Shown here piece by piece: positions 35,792 to 45,565 of a DNA stretch of 64,000 nucleotides. The notes below the pieces were generated by a model that saw only the letters and a list, made by a program, of their open reading frames with translations, ran no database searches and had not been told where the DNA came from. Every line of letters begins with the position of its first letter. Position 1 is the stretch's first letter. Source of the DNA: Nitrosospira multiformis (GTDB lineage Bacteria > Pseudomonadota > Gammaproteobacteria > Burkholderiales > Nitrosomonadaceae); assembly GCA_017306155.1 (NCBI GenBank), contig JAFKJB010000009.1, positions 96,498-160,497 of the forward strand, given 5' to 3'. Both the position numbers and the translations under genes were made by a program.

Positions 35792-38206
35792 TCAGGAGGG
35801 ATTTTTGCGGGCGGGTAGCAGATGCAGCGTTTGCCTGGTCGGGCCGGGAAGGAAGGGAGTGCGCCTGCCTGTCACCCAGTCTTCGTGTCCGCTGCCGTAA
35901 TAAGGTGACAGGGGATGGCCGCTCTGGCCGCCGGGCATCTCGAAATATCCATTCTCTTCATCGCCCGGGGCAACGGCGAGCCGGTTCGACGCACCGAACG
36001 CTGGACCCTGCACGCGCGGCATCTTGCTGTCCCCGGCAAGTTCATCCTTGGGCATATCCAGCCACTTTCCGAGAAATAATGGCAAAGCCTGGCTGAAAGG
36101 GTGCCGGATGTTCGCTGTGTTGCGTTCACCCCAGGTTCTCGCCGCAATACCCCCAGGCTGGCGCCGGAAACGTTCGGCAACCCGGTGCGCGCACTTGCCG
36201 AGGAGATCGTCCCACCCGGCATGCACAGGGAGTAAAAGGTGCGGGGGACGTTCCTCTATCAATTTCCAGACCGCATATTCCGCCTGGTTCAAAGGCGGCA
36301 GCACGAATTCCGGATATTTCTCGCGCACGGCCGCTTCGAAGCCGCGAAGCACGCCGCTTACAACTTCCTGGCGAAAGGCGCGCACCACCCGGTAGGCCAC
36401 GGATTTGGTGGAGGCATGTCCATCCCAGTCCTTGAGCGCTTGTTGCATTTCGGTGCGCCAGGGTGCTGCTTCGGTTCTTTCCAGGGTCTGTTCGAGAAGC
36501 TGCCGCCATGGCGCGAGAAACAGCGCCCGATCATCCAGTTGAATGGCCAGCATGGTGGCGGGCGTGAAATGATCATGCTGATAAAGTGTGTCGCGGATCT
36601 GCTTTGCCCGCGCGCCGAGATCAAAGCCGCCGTCACCGAGCCTCTCCAGCATCAGGCCGTCCACGGTGCGGGCGTTCGCAGTCCACAGGCGCTGGTCGGG
36701 GGGATCGATGATGGTTGGATAGAGCGCGGGAGTCAGTCCTCCATTCCAGCCGGTACCCGGTGCGCTCCAGTCTGCCGGAAGCCGCGGGTCATATCCGCTA
36801 CCCCGTGCCGGAAGCCTTCCGGCAATGGTCCAGGCGGTTCTGCCTGTGCGGTCGCCAACGATGAAGTTCTGTGCGGGAATACCGGCGTTCCGCGCTATGA
36901 CGATAGCCTGATCCACGCTTTCCGCCTGTTCCAGATCGGTGAGCTTGATGTCCATCGAGCCGGGTTGATGCGCAGTCCAGGCAAATGCGAGCGGCGTTCC
37001 ATCATGATCGGTTGCCGCAATGGGCCCCCATTCCGTTTCCTGGATCTCCAGTGTTTCATCTGCCGAGCCGCGTACATGCAGCACTTCGCGATGCACCTCG
37101 ATGCGCTTCCAGCCATCCGCAGTCCGGTAGCGCAGGGGATCATCCGGATCGCGCATTATCCGCACCCAGTCAATCTGGTCACCGTAGCTGTTTGTGAAAC
37201 TCCATGCAATGTGCCGGTTGGAACCAACCGTGATTGCCGGCGTGCCCGGCAGGCTGGCGCCTGTGATATCGCTTGTTTCCTCCGGTCGTTGCGGATGGGG
37301 ATAGATGAAGCGTGTGCGAAACCAGATATTGGGGACGCGCAGTTCCAGGTGCATGTCGTTGGCAACCAGCGCCGCGCCCCCGGCCAGGGAGCCGGCCACG
37401 GCGAAGCTGTTGCTCCCAAGCACATCGTCGATGTATTCGTCGGGGCTATGCGTATCCACGGGGGGCATAAGGCCGGGATCGAGCTTGCGGAGATCGAATT
37501 CGCTCGCAGGCGGGATATCCGGCCAGGCAAGGGGAGGGCCCAGCAACGGCGCATCCCATTTGCCACCCTTGGCGCTGAGAAACCGGAAGGCCGCCGGGGG
37601 AAGTGCAGCCCGCAGGGTAGAGAAGGCAAGTTCGCGCACGTCGCTTGCCTCTTTCAACGTGAAATACATCGCCCCGATGACCAGCAGGCTGTCTTCGCTG
37701 CGCCATGGCAGAGGCTGCAAGCCCAGCAGAAGATAGGGGAAGGAGTTTGTCGTCAGCGCACCGAGGCCTTCATTTACCCCATCTCGATACGCGTCGAGCA
37801 GTTGACGCTGTTCAATCGGCAACTCTTCCAGCATCGAGGACGCGCGTGCCCGCATCCGATGCTTGCGTGCTTCCCGATCGGCGGGCAGGACGCGTGGTCC
37901 GAACAGCTCAGCCAGCTCGCCCGCAGGTTGCCGGCGCATCAGGTCCATTTCAAAGAAACGTTCCTGGGCGTGAACGTAACCCAGCGCCCAAACCAGGTCA
38001 TGCCGGTTTTGCGCGCGCAATGTGGTGGTACCGAGGGCATCGCGTTCGACAGCCACAGGTGCAGACAGGGCGTCCGTTGGCACTGTTCCTTCGTATTGCG
38101 GCAGGCTTCCACGCAATACCAGCCAGAGAATGCCAGCGGACAGCAACGCCAGCACGACAAGGGCACCGACAATACGGGCCAGACGATAAGGCGCCCGGGG
38201 AGTCAT
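35792..38206 (-). CDS. Penicillin acylase family protein (Ntn-hydrolase)
   Basis: 804 aa. An N-terminal signal anchor (IVGALVVLALLSAGILWLVL, residues ~10-30) exports the protein. The alpha-chain region contains LVWALGYVHAQERFFEMDLMRRQPAGELAELFG, typical of the family. The autocatalytic site is VLGSNSFAVAG: cleavage before the Ser would expose it as N-terminal nucleophile of the beta chain. Later blocks (GSNRHIAWSFTNSYGDQIDWV, IAGRLPARGSG, QSGHPLSPYYGSGHEDW) are conserved in acyl-homoserine-lactone acylases and penicillin acylases. Substrate unknown; quorum-signal or amide cleavage in the periplasm is possible. Confidence 0.92.
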   Translation of the reverse strand: MTPRAPYRLARIVGALVVLALLSAGILWLVLRGSLPQYEGTVPTDALSAPVAVERDALGTTTLRAQNRHDLVWALGYVHAQERFFEMDLMRRQPAGELAELFGPRVLPADREARKHRMRARASSMLEELPIEQRQLLDAYRDGVNEGLGALTTNSFPYLLLGLQPLPWRSEDSLLVIGAMYFTLKEASDVRELAFSTLRAALPPAAFRFLSAKGGKWDAPLLGPPLAWPDIPPASEFDLRKLDPGLMPPVDTHSPDEYIDDVLGSNSFAVAGSLAGGAALVANDMHLELRVPNIWFRTRFIYPHPQRPEETSDITGASLPGTPAITVGSNRHIAWSFTNSYGDQIDWVRIMRDPDDPLRYRTADGWKRIEVHREVLHVRGSADETLEIQETEWGPIAATDHDGTPLAFAWTAHQPGSMDIKLTDLEQAESVDQAIVIARNAGIPAQNFIVGDRTGRTAWTIAGRLPARGSGYDPRLPADWSAPGTGWNGGLTPALYPTIIDPPDQRLWTANARTVDGLMLERLGDGGFDLGARAKQIRDTLYQHDHFTPATMLAIQLDDRALFLAPWRQLLEQTLERTEAAPWRTEMQQALKDWDGHASTKSVAYRVVRAFRQEVVSGVLRGFEAAVREKYPEFVLPPLNQAEYAVWKLIEERPPHLLLPVHAGWDDLLGKCAHRVAERFRRQPGGIAARTWGERNTANIRHPFSQALPLFLGKWLDMPKDELAGDSKMPRVQGPAFGASNRLAVAPGDEENGYFEMPGGQSGHPLSPYYGSGHEDWVTGRRTPFLPGPTRQTLHLLPARKNPS

Positions 38207-38439
38207 GCAGGCGGATTCGCTACGGCGAAACAGCCACTGACAGCGTGCAAAACGACTATCGGGTACGGATTATGCCGGCAGGAGCGGATATGCAAGGCGT
38301 TTTCAGGAGCTCGAAAACTTTTCCCGGAGGGATTCCGCCATCATTTTTTGCCATCCAGCCGGATGCAGGCGACAGATGGCTGCGGCGGCTGCGGTTTCAT
38401 ATCTTGCCGTCATTTCCTGCCAGAATCCCGGCGCGGCCG

Positions 38440-38745
38440 CTATTTCGTCTTGCTGTTCGCCAGAACGTATTCTGCGAGACGCTGGGCCGGTTCGCCCTGA
38501 ATATTGGGGAAAGCGGTCATGCCCATGCTTCCCTTCTGGACCTTCTGAATAATGGCATCCTTATTGGCCATCTTCTCGCTCAATATCATTGCCGCCCCAG
38601 CTTCGGGTTTGTGGCATTTCGTGCAGTTCATGCTGAATATATCTTCTCCCGTGGCATCCGAGGGCGGGGTGTAAGGATCTGTTTTCGAGCAGCCCATCAA
38701 GCCGGCCAGTGCGGCAAACGTCAATATCAAAGTTGTCTTCTTCAT
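38440..38745 (-). CDS. Lipo-cytochrome c (class I, monohaem)
   Basis: 101 aa. The N-terminus is a lipoprotein signal (KKTTLILTFAALAGLMGC; lipobox LMGC), so the mature protein is membrane-tethered in the periplasm. One haem site CTKCH at about residues 41-45; the distal Met ligand is probably in GSMGMTAFP. RBS CAGGAGC before the ATG. It resembles small c5/cbb3-type soluble carriers. The gene is on the same strand as the amidohydrolase upstream, about 145 nt away. Confidence 0.9.
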   Translation of the reverse strand: MKKTTLILTFAALAGLMGCSKTDPYTPPSDATGEDIFSMNCTKCHKPEAGAAMILSEKMANKDAIIQKVQKGSMGMTAFPNIQGEPAQRLAEYVLANSKTK

Positions 38746-38889
38746 TTTTGCTCCTGATTAAAGAGGAATTGTTTTTATACCGCAGGGAGGAGATTATAGC
38801 GCGCTATTCAGTGCAAGTTACATTGCAACTTCGAGCCTGGTTCAACAATCCCTGCTCATCGAGCGGAACTGACTCTGTTTCCTGTTCTG

Positions 38890-40275
38890 TTATCTGTCAC
38901 CTGCCGTTGCCCTTGGCTGGGAAATGATCGGAAAATCATTCAAGACAATTTCTCCGCCCGAAATAACCAGGTTCGGATATTCCAGGTTTTTCAGGTTATG
39001 GGTGGGATCGCCCCTGACAGCGATCAGATCGGCAGGCGCACCGGCCTGGAGGGTGCCGAGAAGAGGCAAGCCCAGATGCTCCCCTGCTTTCGACGTGGCT
39101 GCGCGCAGGACCTCCAGGGTTTCCATGTTTCCCATCTGCATCATGAACATAAGCTCCTGGGCATCGATTCCTCTGGGAACATCCGGATGTGCGATTTCAG
39201 CGCCATACAGCAGTTCGCCACCCTTCTCCCGCCAGACGCGGGCGTTGTGTGCGACACCGGGGCATTTCGACAGGGTATCGAGTGTCGTAACTATTTTGAC
39301 GCCCTGCGACACGGCCTTTTTTAACAGGGGCTCGGAGATGATGTCACAGGGAATATGTGCCCATTCATCCACGCCCGCATTGATGGCAATCTCCGCGCCT
39401 TTTGTCTCGGCGATATGGGCCGTTACCCTGCGTTTATTCGCATGGGCTTCATTCACTATCGCCTTTACGATGCTTTCAGGCAGCAGGGGCCAGGCAGGGT
39501 TGGAACCAGTATCGGGAGTATTGGGATGGGGGTGAGAGGAATGGGCGGGCTTTGCCGGTTTGTCACCTCTCGGCTCGTGACTCGATGGTTCATGATTGGG
39601 CGGTTCTTGATGAGCATGACCATGGGCAGCCACGTGATTGTCATGGTGATGCCCGTGCACATGACCACCCGACCACGGCGCGCCGGGCTCCCCGCCGGGT
39701 TCCAGAGCGATCTTGATCACGACCGCACCCGCATCGATCAGGTTGCGAACCGTTTCTCGTGCTTCTTTTTCCGTGGATACGGGTATTGCGATATTCTTTT
39801 CCCCTGTCAGCGGAATAGGATACCCGCCAGGGGCGGTGATGATGGGTCCCGAGGTAAGCACACGCAAGGCGCCATTTCCTCCGTAGGGCTTGTGTACCGG
39901 GCCGCCCACGTCCCGGATGGTGGTAATCCCATGCTTCAGTACAGTGTCGGCAGGAACGCGCTGGAACGAAAGGTGCGCGTGCAATTCGATAAAGCCGGGC
40001 AGTATCGTCGCATCTCCCAGATCGACGACTTTTGCATTACCAGGGGCGAATGAGCCGCGCGGGCCGATTTGCGCTACCTTTCCGTTCATTATCTGTATCG
40101 ATGTGTTCGTCCTCATCCTGTGGCCGTCGAAAACCCGCGCGGCATGCAGGAGAAGCGCTTCGTGCTTCCCTGTCTGGGCAACAGCCGGAGGGGAAGCCAG
40201 CATGATCGACATCAGCGATAAACCTGCCGTGATGCGGCTGGCGAGGCTGGTGATTTTCAGGCAGGTGTTTTTCAT
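38890..40275 (-). CDS. Secreted amidohydrolase with a His-rich insertion
   Basis: 461 aa. A signal peptide (residues ~1-34, ending SPPAVAQ) exports it. The amidohydrolase fold has GFIELHAHLSF (metal His99/His101), VIKIALEP with the likely bridging Lys, VTAHIAE (His287) and DEWAHIPCD (His307). Between strands, residues ~205-250 form an insertion with 14 His (HVHGHHHDNH, HGHAH and later repeats), which is absent from ordinary imidazolonepropionase-like members and should bind Ni, Cu or Zn. It is read in the same direction as the metallophore-like genes upstream. Substrate unknown; prolidase-like or carboxypeptidase-like activity is known in this subfamily. Confidence 0.85.
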   Translation of the reverse strand: MKNTCLKITSLASRITAGLSLMSIMLASPPAVAQTGKHEALLLHAARVFDGHRMRTNTSIQIMNGKVAQIGPRGSFAPGNAKVVDLGDATILPGFIELHAHLSFQRVPADTVLKHGITTIRDVGGPVHKPYGGNGALRVLTSGPIITAPGGYPIPLTGEKNIAIPVSTEKEARETVRNLIDAGAVVIKIALEPGGEPGAPWSGGHVHGHHHDNHVAAHGHAHQEPPNHEPSSHEPRGDKPAKPAHSSHPHPNTPDTGSNPAWPLLPESIVKAIVNEAHANKRRVTAHIAETKGAEIAINAGVDEWAHIPCDIISEPLLKKAVSQGVKIVTTLDTLSKCPGVAHNARVWREKGGELLYGAEIAHPDVPRGIDAQELMFMMQMGNMETLEVLRAATSKAGEHLGLPLLGTLQAGAPADLIAVRGDPTHNLKNLEYPNLVISGGEIVLNDFPIISQPRATAGDR

Positions 40276-40341
40276 AGCCTTTTCTCCTTTTTCCTTTTAT
40301 GCTTGATTGCGTTTCAGATGCCGCTCGATTCAGCAGCGTTT

Positions 40342-41502
40342 TTAAAACCCGTCCGGCTTCAGCATATCCAGCAGAACGCAGAGGGCAGCCATGAGAAAAA
40401 AACTGCCCCAGGCAGACTCGACCATTTCCTCTTTGTTGTCGCTGGTCTTATAACAGCAGCCCCAGAATATTCCGGAAGGCGGATCTCCGCTTTTTGCACG
40501 GCTGCCGGTTTCATGACCGGTGAAGTAATCGCTTCGAACGATCGCGGCAATCTCCTGTTGGGCGAAAGCATGCCATTGCGTTCCGTCCGTTCCATCTGCC
40601 AGCAGTTCAGCGAGGGCGAGCATGGCAAGAGACGCGATGATCGAGGATGAAGGGTCGGCAGGGCCTGATGGATCATCCAGGCGATTCAGGGGCAGGGGCG
40701 CTGGTCGCGAGCGTTTCCAGTATTCGCACGCGCGCACCGTGCAGGTCAGGTAAGGTTCTCCCCACAGTGCTGCTGCGCGGCTTAATCCCAGCATGGCCCA
40801 CGCTTGACCGCGAGACCACTCGCCCGCCTGCTCCACTGGCTGAAAGCGCCCGTCAGCGAAGCGCGCGCCGGGGTGAAATGCGCCGTTCCCGGTCCCGCAC
40901 GCCGCTGATACGGTACTTGCGTGAGTACGCGCGATTTGATGGTGAGCACTATCTTCACTTCGACTCAGAAGCTGGACCAGGGGAGCCAGCGAGTCCACGG
41001 AGATGAGTTGATTGCCATCCTTTCCGCCCCCCATCTCTCTGCCGAGTGGAACACAATGCATTTTTGGATCACAGGAAGCGGCAATCGCGGAAATGGATGC
41101 CGAGGCCAGGCTGCGCGCCTTCACGTCACCGAACCAGAGATCGCCAAGCGCTGCCCCGTACCAGAATATGGGGTTTCGGTTAATGGAGCCGGTCGTGATT
41201 TTCGGCGACAGCCGCTGGCAGATGTCCACGGCGTTGCGCCGATCGGCCAGGGCGCCTGTTATCCGTGATCGAAGCCACCAGCACGCACCCCAGTATCCCC
41301 CTATCCAGGAACCGCCTGGCGATAACATCCATTGATCGGCAATTCCCGGCGAATAAAGGGGAAAACTGTTCGTGCAACTCGCGTGGATGGCCTCCAGGCG
41401 CTGCACCAGCAACTCCAGTGCCTGCTTCATTTCCGCATGACTCAACAGGATGCCCGGCGACTGCTCCTCGATGTCGTATCGGGTCTTTTCAAGCATGTGC
41501 AT
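40342..41502 (-). CDS. GH88-like alpha/alpha-toroid protein
   Basis: 386 aa from ATG 41502; the open frame extends 45 codons further upstream but those overlap the porin gene, so I chose the first Met after the porin stop. Motifs of unsaturated glucuronyl hydrolases (GH88/GH105) appear in order: GGSWIGGYWGACWWL, ISVDSLAPLVQLL with the candidate catalytic Asp, ARTHASTV, GEWSRGQAWAMLGLSRAAALWGEPYL and DPSSSIIASLAMLALAELL. No signal peptide is visible from this start. It begins 26 nt after the porin gene, so the two are probably one unit: a porin plus a sugar-processing hydrolase. Confidence 0.72.
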   Translation of the reverse strand: MHMLEKTRYDIEEQSPGILLSHAEMKQALELLVQRLEAIHASCTNSFPLYSPGIADQWMLSPGGSWIGGYWGACWWLRSRITGALADRRNAVDICQRLSPKITTGSINRNPIFWYGAALGDLWFGDVKARSLASASISAIAASCDPKMHCVPLGREMGGGKDGNQLISVDSLAPLVQLLSRSEDSAHHQIARTHASTVSAACGTGNGAFHPGARFADGRFQPVEQAGEWSRGQAWAMLGLSRAAALWGEPYLTCTVRACEYWKRSRPAPLPLNRLDDPSGPADPSSSIIASLAMLALAELLADGTDGTQWHAFAQQEIAAIVRSDYFTGHETGSRAKSGDPPSGIFWGCCYKTSDNKEEMVESAWGSFFLMAALCVLLDMLKPDGF

Positions 41503-41528
41503 AAGGGGTTCAAGTAAAAAAGGCCGCT

Positions 41529-43025
41529 TCAAAAAATCAGGTTGAAGTCGATGTAGACCATGTCCGCATCTTTCTTGCCCTGGTAAAAATTCCTGACGAT
41601 GCTGCCGCCGAATGCATGACCGTAATAGAATCGCCATGACAAATGCTTGTTGAGTGTGTGCGTGAAACTGATGTCCACCAGTTGACCTACATTGTGCTTG
41701 CCGCCGGAAGGGCGGCCCGAGTAGCCAAATGCGCCCGAGCGGGATGTCGGTCCCAGCCCCGAATAGAACAGGTCGCTCGAATTGCTGAGGGACAGATGGT
41801 GCAGATCGATTGTTATCCTGGTTTTCGGAGTGGGCGAGACGATCATCTGAAGAAATGCGTCCTGCATATTGATGAGGTTGTAGAAGGGAAACTTGGCATA
41901 AGCGCGACCGCTGGGAAGGCCGGTAAAGTAAGTCTTATGCGTGCCGTCGTTGGCGTTGCCGTCACCTGAACTTCTGAAATAGAGCGCGCGCAGCCAGGGC
42001 TGAAAGGGCAGAGTCGTCCACTGATATCCGGCTTCTGCCGCAATCGCCCACGCCCGGTGCCTCTGGTTGGTCCAGTCACCGAACTGCCAGGCGCCCCACA
42101 ACAAGGCATCGATGCTGCCCGAACCGAACGGCTGGAGAGTGAGCAGGTGCGCGCCGAGGGTATGGAGGTTCAGGTTCTGGTTATCAAGCCTTGGCCGTTC
42201 TGCGGCAGGACGGTTGTCCACTGCCTGCGTGTTGCGTTTGTCATCATAATTGAGGTAGAAGAGGCGGCCCTCCGTCCCTGGGAGCAGCACATCCTTCTTG
42301 TCGGTGAACGCTGCATAAAACAGATTGATGTCGCCGATTTCTTTTTGCCCCTGGACAGTGAACCCTCCCTGGGTGGGACGAATTCCGGTTGCCGTTATAT
42401 TGAAACCGGGCTGGTCATAAACAGCGCTAAAGCCGTCGAAGCTTCGGCCTACATGGACGACGTTGGAGGCAAGGAGACGTTGGGCGATACGCGCCCGTTT
42501 AAGCCCGTCGAACTTGCCGATGCCGGTCGTATATTCCATGCCATCCATAAACTCGAACCGGCCGACTTTAAGCAATGCTCCCGGCAGTCCCAAGGAACTG
42601 AACTTGAAGTCGAGAAAAGCCTGTTTCAGGAAAATATTGCTGGCATTCGTTGACTGGTTGGCAAGGAAATAAGCCCCGCCCAGTCCCAGCGGGCCGCCGG
42701 GAGATGCAACCGCATCGTCCGGAAGACCGTATAAGCCGATATATTGAGCCTGGGCATAGCCATCGATATAGGGCGTGGTGAGCAGGACGCCCAGTCTTGC
42801 TCGCGCCGACCATAAGCCATAATCGTTGTTGTTATTCATTGCCGGCTCCGGTCGAAAAAAATTCCATGTTTCGTGGCTGCCATACAGCTCGCCTAGCAAC
42901 CGCAGATATTCGTTGATCTGACCTATGGGCTTGATGCCGCCGGCAGCCCATGCAGCGGTGGCTTGAAACATGAGGCAGATCAAGGTGCAAAGAACCGCCC
43001 ACCCTGGTCGTTTAGTTACAAACAC
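41529..43025 (-). CDS. Outer-membrane porin, alginate-export (AlgE) type
   Basis: 498 aa. Signal peptide of about 27 residues (VLCTLICLMFQATAAWA). The mature protein is rich in alternating aromatic beta strands (YGLWSARARLGVLLTTPYIDGYAQAQYIGLYG; NLNLHTLGAHLLTLQPF; LSWRFYYGHAFGGSIV) and ends in Phe (DFNLIF), the outer-membrane insertion signal. The pattern of FLDFKFSSLGLPGALLKVGRFEFMDG matches the alginate-export barrel family. It lies 79 nt downstream of the MFS exporter gene on the same strand. It could pass an anionic compound; the link to the metallophore-like genes is inference. Confidence 0.82.
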   Translation of the reverse strand: MFVTKRPGWAVLCTLICLMFQATAAWAAGGIKPIGQINEYLRLLGELYGSHETWNFFRPEPAMNNNNDYGLWSARARLGVLLTTPYIDGYAQAQYIGLYGLPDDAVASPGGPLGLGGAYFLANQSTNASNIFLKQAFLDFKFSSLGLPGALLKVGRFEFMDGMEYTTGIGKFDGLKRARIAQRLLASNVVHVGRSFDGFSAVYDQPGFNITATGIRPTQGGFTVQGQKEIGDINLFYAAFTDKKDVLLPGTEGRLFYLNYDDKRNTQAVDNRPAAERPRLDNQNLNLHTLGAHLLTLQPFGSGSIDALLWGAWQFGDWTNQRHRAWAIAAEAGYQWTTLPFQPWLRALYFRSSGDGNANDGTHKTYFTGLPSGRAYAKFPFYNLINMQDAFLQMIVSPTPKTRITIDLHHLSLSNSSDLFYSGLGPTSRSGAFGYSGRPSGGKHNVGQLVDISFTHTLNKHLSWRFYYGHAFGGSIVRNFYQGKKDADMVYIDFNLIF

Positions 43026-43104
43026 TGAACTGTCTTCTTCCGCTGCCTGAATGGCTCTTGCGCGAGGTCAGGGGGATTATCAGCTTCATGGATTCATCCG
43101 ATTC

Positions 43105-44340
43105 CTATATCCCAGGTTCTTGCGATTTTGCAGTGGATGCGCGCTGGATCGCGCCAGTTGGCGCTAGTGCTTGCGCCTTACGGCGCCGGGTGGAAGCCAG
43201 TCCCAGCGCCATCAGGCATCCGCACAAAAGCACGCCGATCAGCAGGCTCCAGGCAGACTGGGAACTGCCGGAATAATTCGAAAATCCACTATAAAGAGGC
43301 GGGCCCGATGCGAAGCCACCGAAGAAAGCGACGGAAACAAAACCCGAGGCCGTTGCTACCGGGCCAAATGCGGCATCCCTGATCAACATGCTCATTGCGA
43401 TTGCATTCGTGCCGACAGCGGTGAGTCCCATTCCCACAGTCCCTGCCCAGAGAGGCCAGTGGCTGTCCGCAGCGGCGTTCATCGTCACTGCGATTGCGCA
43501 GGCTGCAATGGCGATGAGCATAAGCAGAAGCAGCGACTCGTCTTTCATTCTGGCGCCAAGGGGTGTCAATGTTATCCGCGAGAATATTCCCATCACGCCG
43601 AAGACGGCGATCAAGCTTCCCGCCATCGGGAGCGGCATGCCTTGCCGGACGGCAAAGGTCGGGAGGAACGTAACGAAAGCGGAGAGCGCTATACCCACGC
43701 AGAACTGGATAGCCATCAAACGCAGCAGCAGTACATTCGGCGACGGAATCGTGAAAGCTTTATGCGTTCCCGGGGGTTTTCGCGGAGCGATGCAGGGTGT
43801 CGTAACTCCGAACAGTATCGCTGCCGGAACGACAATGCCGAAGGCCGCATGCCATCCGTATCGGGTTGCGATGGCGGGAAGAACCAGACCTGCAAAAAGA
43901 GCCGCGAGCTGAACGCCGGATTGCTTGAGTCCTACGACTGTCGCTTTTTTCTCCGGTGAAACCTGCTGGGCGATCAGCAGATTGGTGACCGGGTTTGCCA
44001 GTGCCTGGGCGATCCCGCAAATGGCAGCGGCTGCAACGAGGGAGTAGTAATCTTCAACCGTTGCAATCAGCGCAAAAGCAAGGGCTACGGCGAAGAAAAG
44101 CGCTGCGAGCGCCCGCCGCGTCCCGATCCGCTCCACGAACGCGCCTGCCCAGAGCGATAGAATGGCCGCAATGCCGAAAGCGCTCATCACGAGATAACCC
44201 AGCAACCCGGCCTCGAAGCGCAGATCACGCACGAGGAATGGCCCCAGCGTGCTGATGGCGTACAAGACCAGCATGGGCAGGGCCATGGCAAACACCAGGA
44301 CAATCCTGAACCAGATGGCTGCGAGAAGTGATTTAGCCAA
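43105..44340 (-). CDS. MFS transporter, probable exporter of the metallophore-like product
   Basis: 411 aa with twelve predicted helices; the start overlaps the acyl-CoA dehydrogenase stop by 8 nt, so the two are translationally coupled. Helices 1-4 (LVFAMALPMLVLYAISTLGPFLV, LGYLVMSAFGIAAILSLWAGAFVERIGTRRALAALFF) carry the MFS loop motif A-like GAFVERIGTRRA. Clusters for thiocarboxylate siderophores contain one MFS protein for export or uptake, and this is the only one in the unit. Confidence 0.87.
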   Translation of the reverse strand: MAKSLLAAIWFRIVLVFAMALPMLVLYAISTLGPFLVRDLRFEAGLLGYLVMSAFGIAAILSLWAGAFVERIGTRRALAALFFAVALAFALIATVEDYYSLVAAAAICGIAQALANPVTNLLIAQQVSPEKKATVVGLKQSGVQLAALFAGLVLPAIATRYGWHAAFGIVVPAAILFGVTTPCIAPRKPPGTHKAFTIPSPNVLLLRLMAIQFCVGIALSAFVTFLPTFAVRQGMPLPMAGSLIAVFGVMGIFSRITLTPLGARMKDESLLLLMLIAIAACAIAVTMNAAADSHWPLWAGTVGMGLTAVGTNAIAMSMLIRDAAFGPVATASGFVSVAFFGGFASGPPLYSGFSNYSGSSQSAWSLLIGVLLCGCLMALGLASTRRRKAQALAPTGAIQRASTAKSQEPGI

Positions 44341-45565
44341 AGTGATAAGTGTTCTCTTCCTTGAAGAAGTCGATGAGGCGGCGGCCTGTCGAACTGATAA
44401 GGGACTCGTCGGTGCCGTCGAGGATTCGCGACGTGCGGGCTATCCTGTAAATTCCGGAGAGAGGCGTGAGATCGCTGATGCCTTCGGCGCCATAAAGCTG
44501 CACTGCCGAATCCGAGGCAATGCAGAGCGCGTGTGAGGCAGCCATTTTGGCGACATTGATCCGCACGTCGCTGGGGCACTGAATATCGATTCCACGCGCA
44601 GCGATGCGAATCAGTTCGCGCGCACCCGCAATGGCCTGATAGGCATTGGCGATGTGCTGCCGTACGAGCTGCTTGTGCGGCAGCCGGGCTGAAAGGCCGC
44701 GGCGGGAATTGATGCGCGCGCCCATCAGGTCGAAACATCGCTGCGCCAATCCCACCCAGTTCATCGCGCGAAGCAGGCGGCCGAGACGGAGCCGCTGACT
44801 CATCAGCTCGATGCCACTGCCGCTTTCGCCCAACCGGTTATGTTCGGGGATATGCACATCGGTGAAAGACATTTCACCCTGGCCCAGAAAGCGCCCCAGT
44901 ATGGGAATCTGACGCTCGATCCTGAATCCAGGCGAATTCGTGGGAACAAGGATCATTGAAAGCGTCTGGCGCATATCGATTTCTTCTTTGCCAGTGCGTG
45001 CCAGGACCGTGACAAAAGTGGCGCGTTCCGCATTGCCGACAAACCATTTTCTGCCATTGATCGTCCAGTTTCCGTTTGAAAGATGGGCGCAAGTCGTTAT
45101 CAGGGCGGGAAACGAGCCGCCATGATCGGGCTCCGTCATGCCATAACTGGGAATGGCTTTCCCGGTAACCATGGGCTCCAGGAAATTTTTGCGGATGTCA
45201 TCGCCGCCGAATTTCAGGAGCATGTGCGCATCCAGGGCTGAATGGCTGCCGAAGATCGCGGATGAGAACTCTGAGCGCCCTTCCTGTTCGGCTACGATCA
45301 GGTAATCTTCGAGAGAGGCGATTTTTCCGCCGTGGGAGAGCGGATAAAACAGGCCCCAGAAGCCGGCACGCCGCGCTTTTTCGGTCAGTTCCGCTTGCAG
45401 TTGCGCAGCCAAATCTCCCCCCTCGGCCAGGCGCGGCTCGCAAGGGATGACCACCTTGTCGACGAACTTTCTTACCTCGCGCGAAAGCGATCGGGCTGCT
45501 TCCGTGTGGGAGGATGCCTTGTCCTCCTGATATTGCGCCCGATGCTCCTGATATGCTTGCAGCAT
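44333..45565 (-). CDS. Acyl-CoA dehydrogenase-like flavoprotein
   Basis: 410 aa from ATG 45565, which forms a TGATG overlap with the ligase stop; an ATG four codons earlier lacks an RBS. Three-domain ACAD fold: helical N-domain, beta domain with YGMTEPDHGGSF, NGRKWFVGNA and FTDVHIPEHNRLG, and C-domain with LYGAEGISDLTPLSGIYRIARTSRILDGTDESL. In the segment that holds the catalytic Glu in medium-chain ACADs (YEGT), this protein has LDGT, i.e. Asp, as in the ACAD10/11 group. In the pdt cluster an ACAD homologue is proposed to oxidise the ring precursor; a similar role on a CoA- or carrier-bound acid is plausible here. Confidence 0.9.
   Translation of the reverse strand: MLQAYQEHRAQYQEDKASSHTEAARSLSREVRKFVDKVVIPCEPRLAEGGDLAAQLQAELTEKARRAGFWGLFYPLSHGGKIASLEDYLIVAEQEGRSEFSSAIFGSHSALDAHMLLKFGGDDIRKNFLEPMVTGKAIPSYGMTEPDHGGSFPALITTCAHLSNGNWTINGRKWFVGNAERATFVTVLARTGKEEIDMRQTLSMILVPTNSPGFRIERQIPILGRFLGQGEMSFTDVHIPEHNRLGESGSGIELMSQRLRLGRLLRAMNWVGLAQRCFDLMGARINSRRGLSARLPHKQLVRQHIANAYQAIAGARELIRIAARGIDIQCPSDVRINVAKMAASHALCIASDSAVQLYGAEGISDLTPLSGIYRIARTSRILDGTDESLISSTGRRLIDFFKEENTYHFG

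Noticed and set aside
36239-38500. 753-codon open frame on the plus strand
   Set aside because: It is fully antisense to the penicillin-acylase gene, has no ribosome site and an amino-acid make-up of a GC-rich shadow frame.
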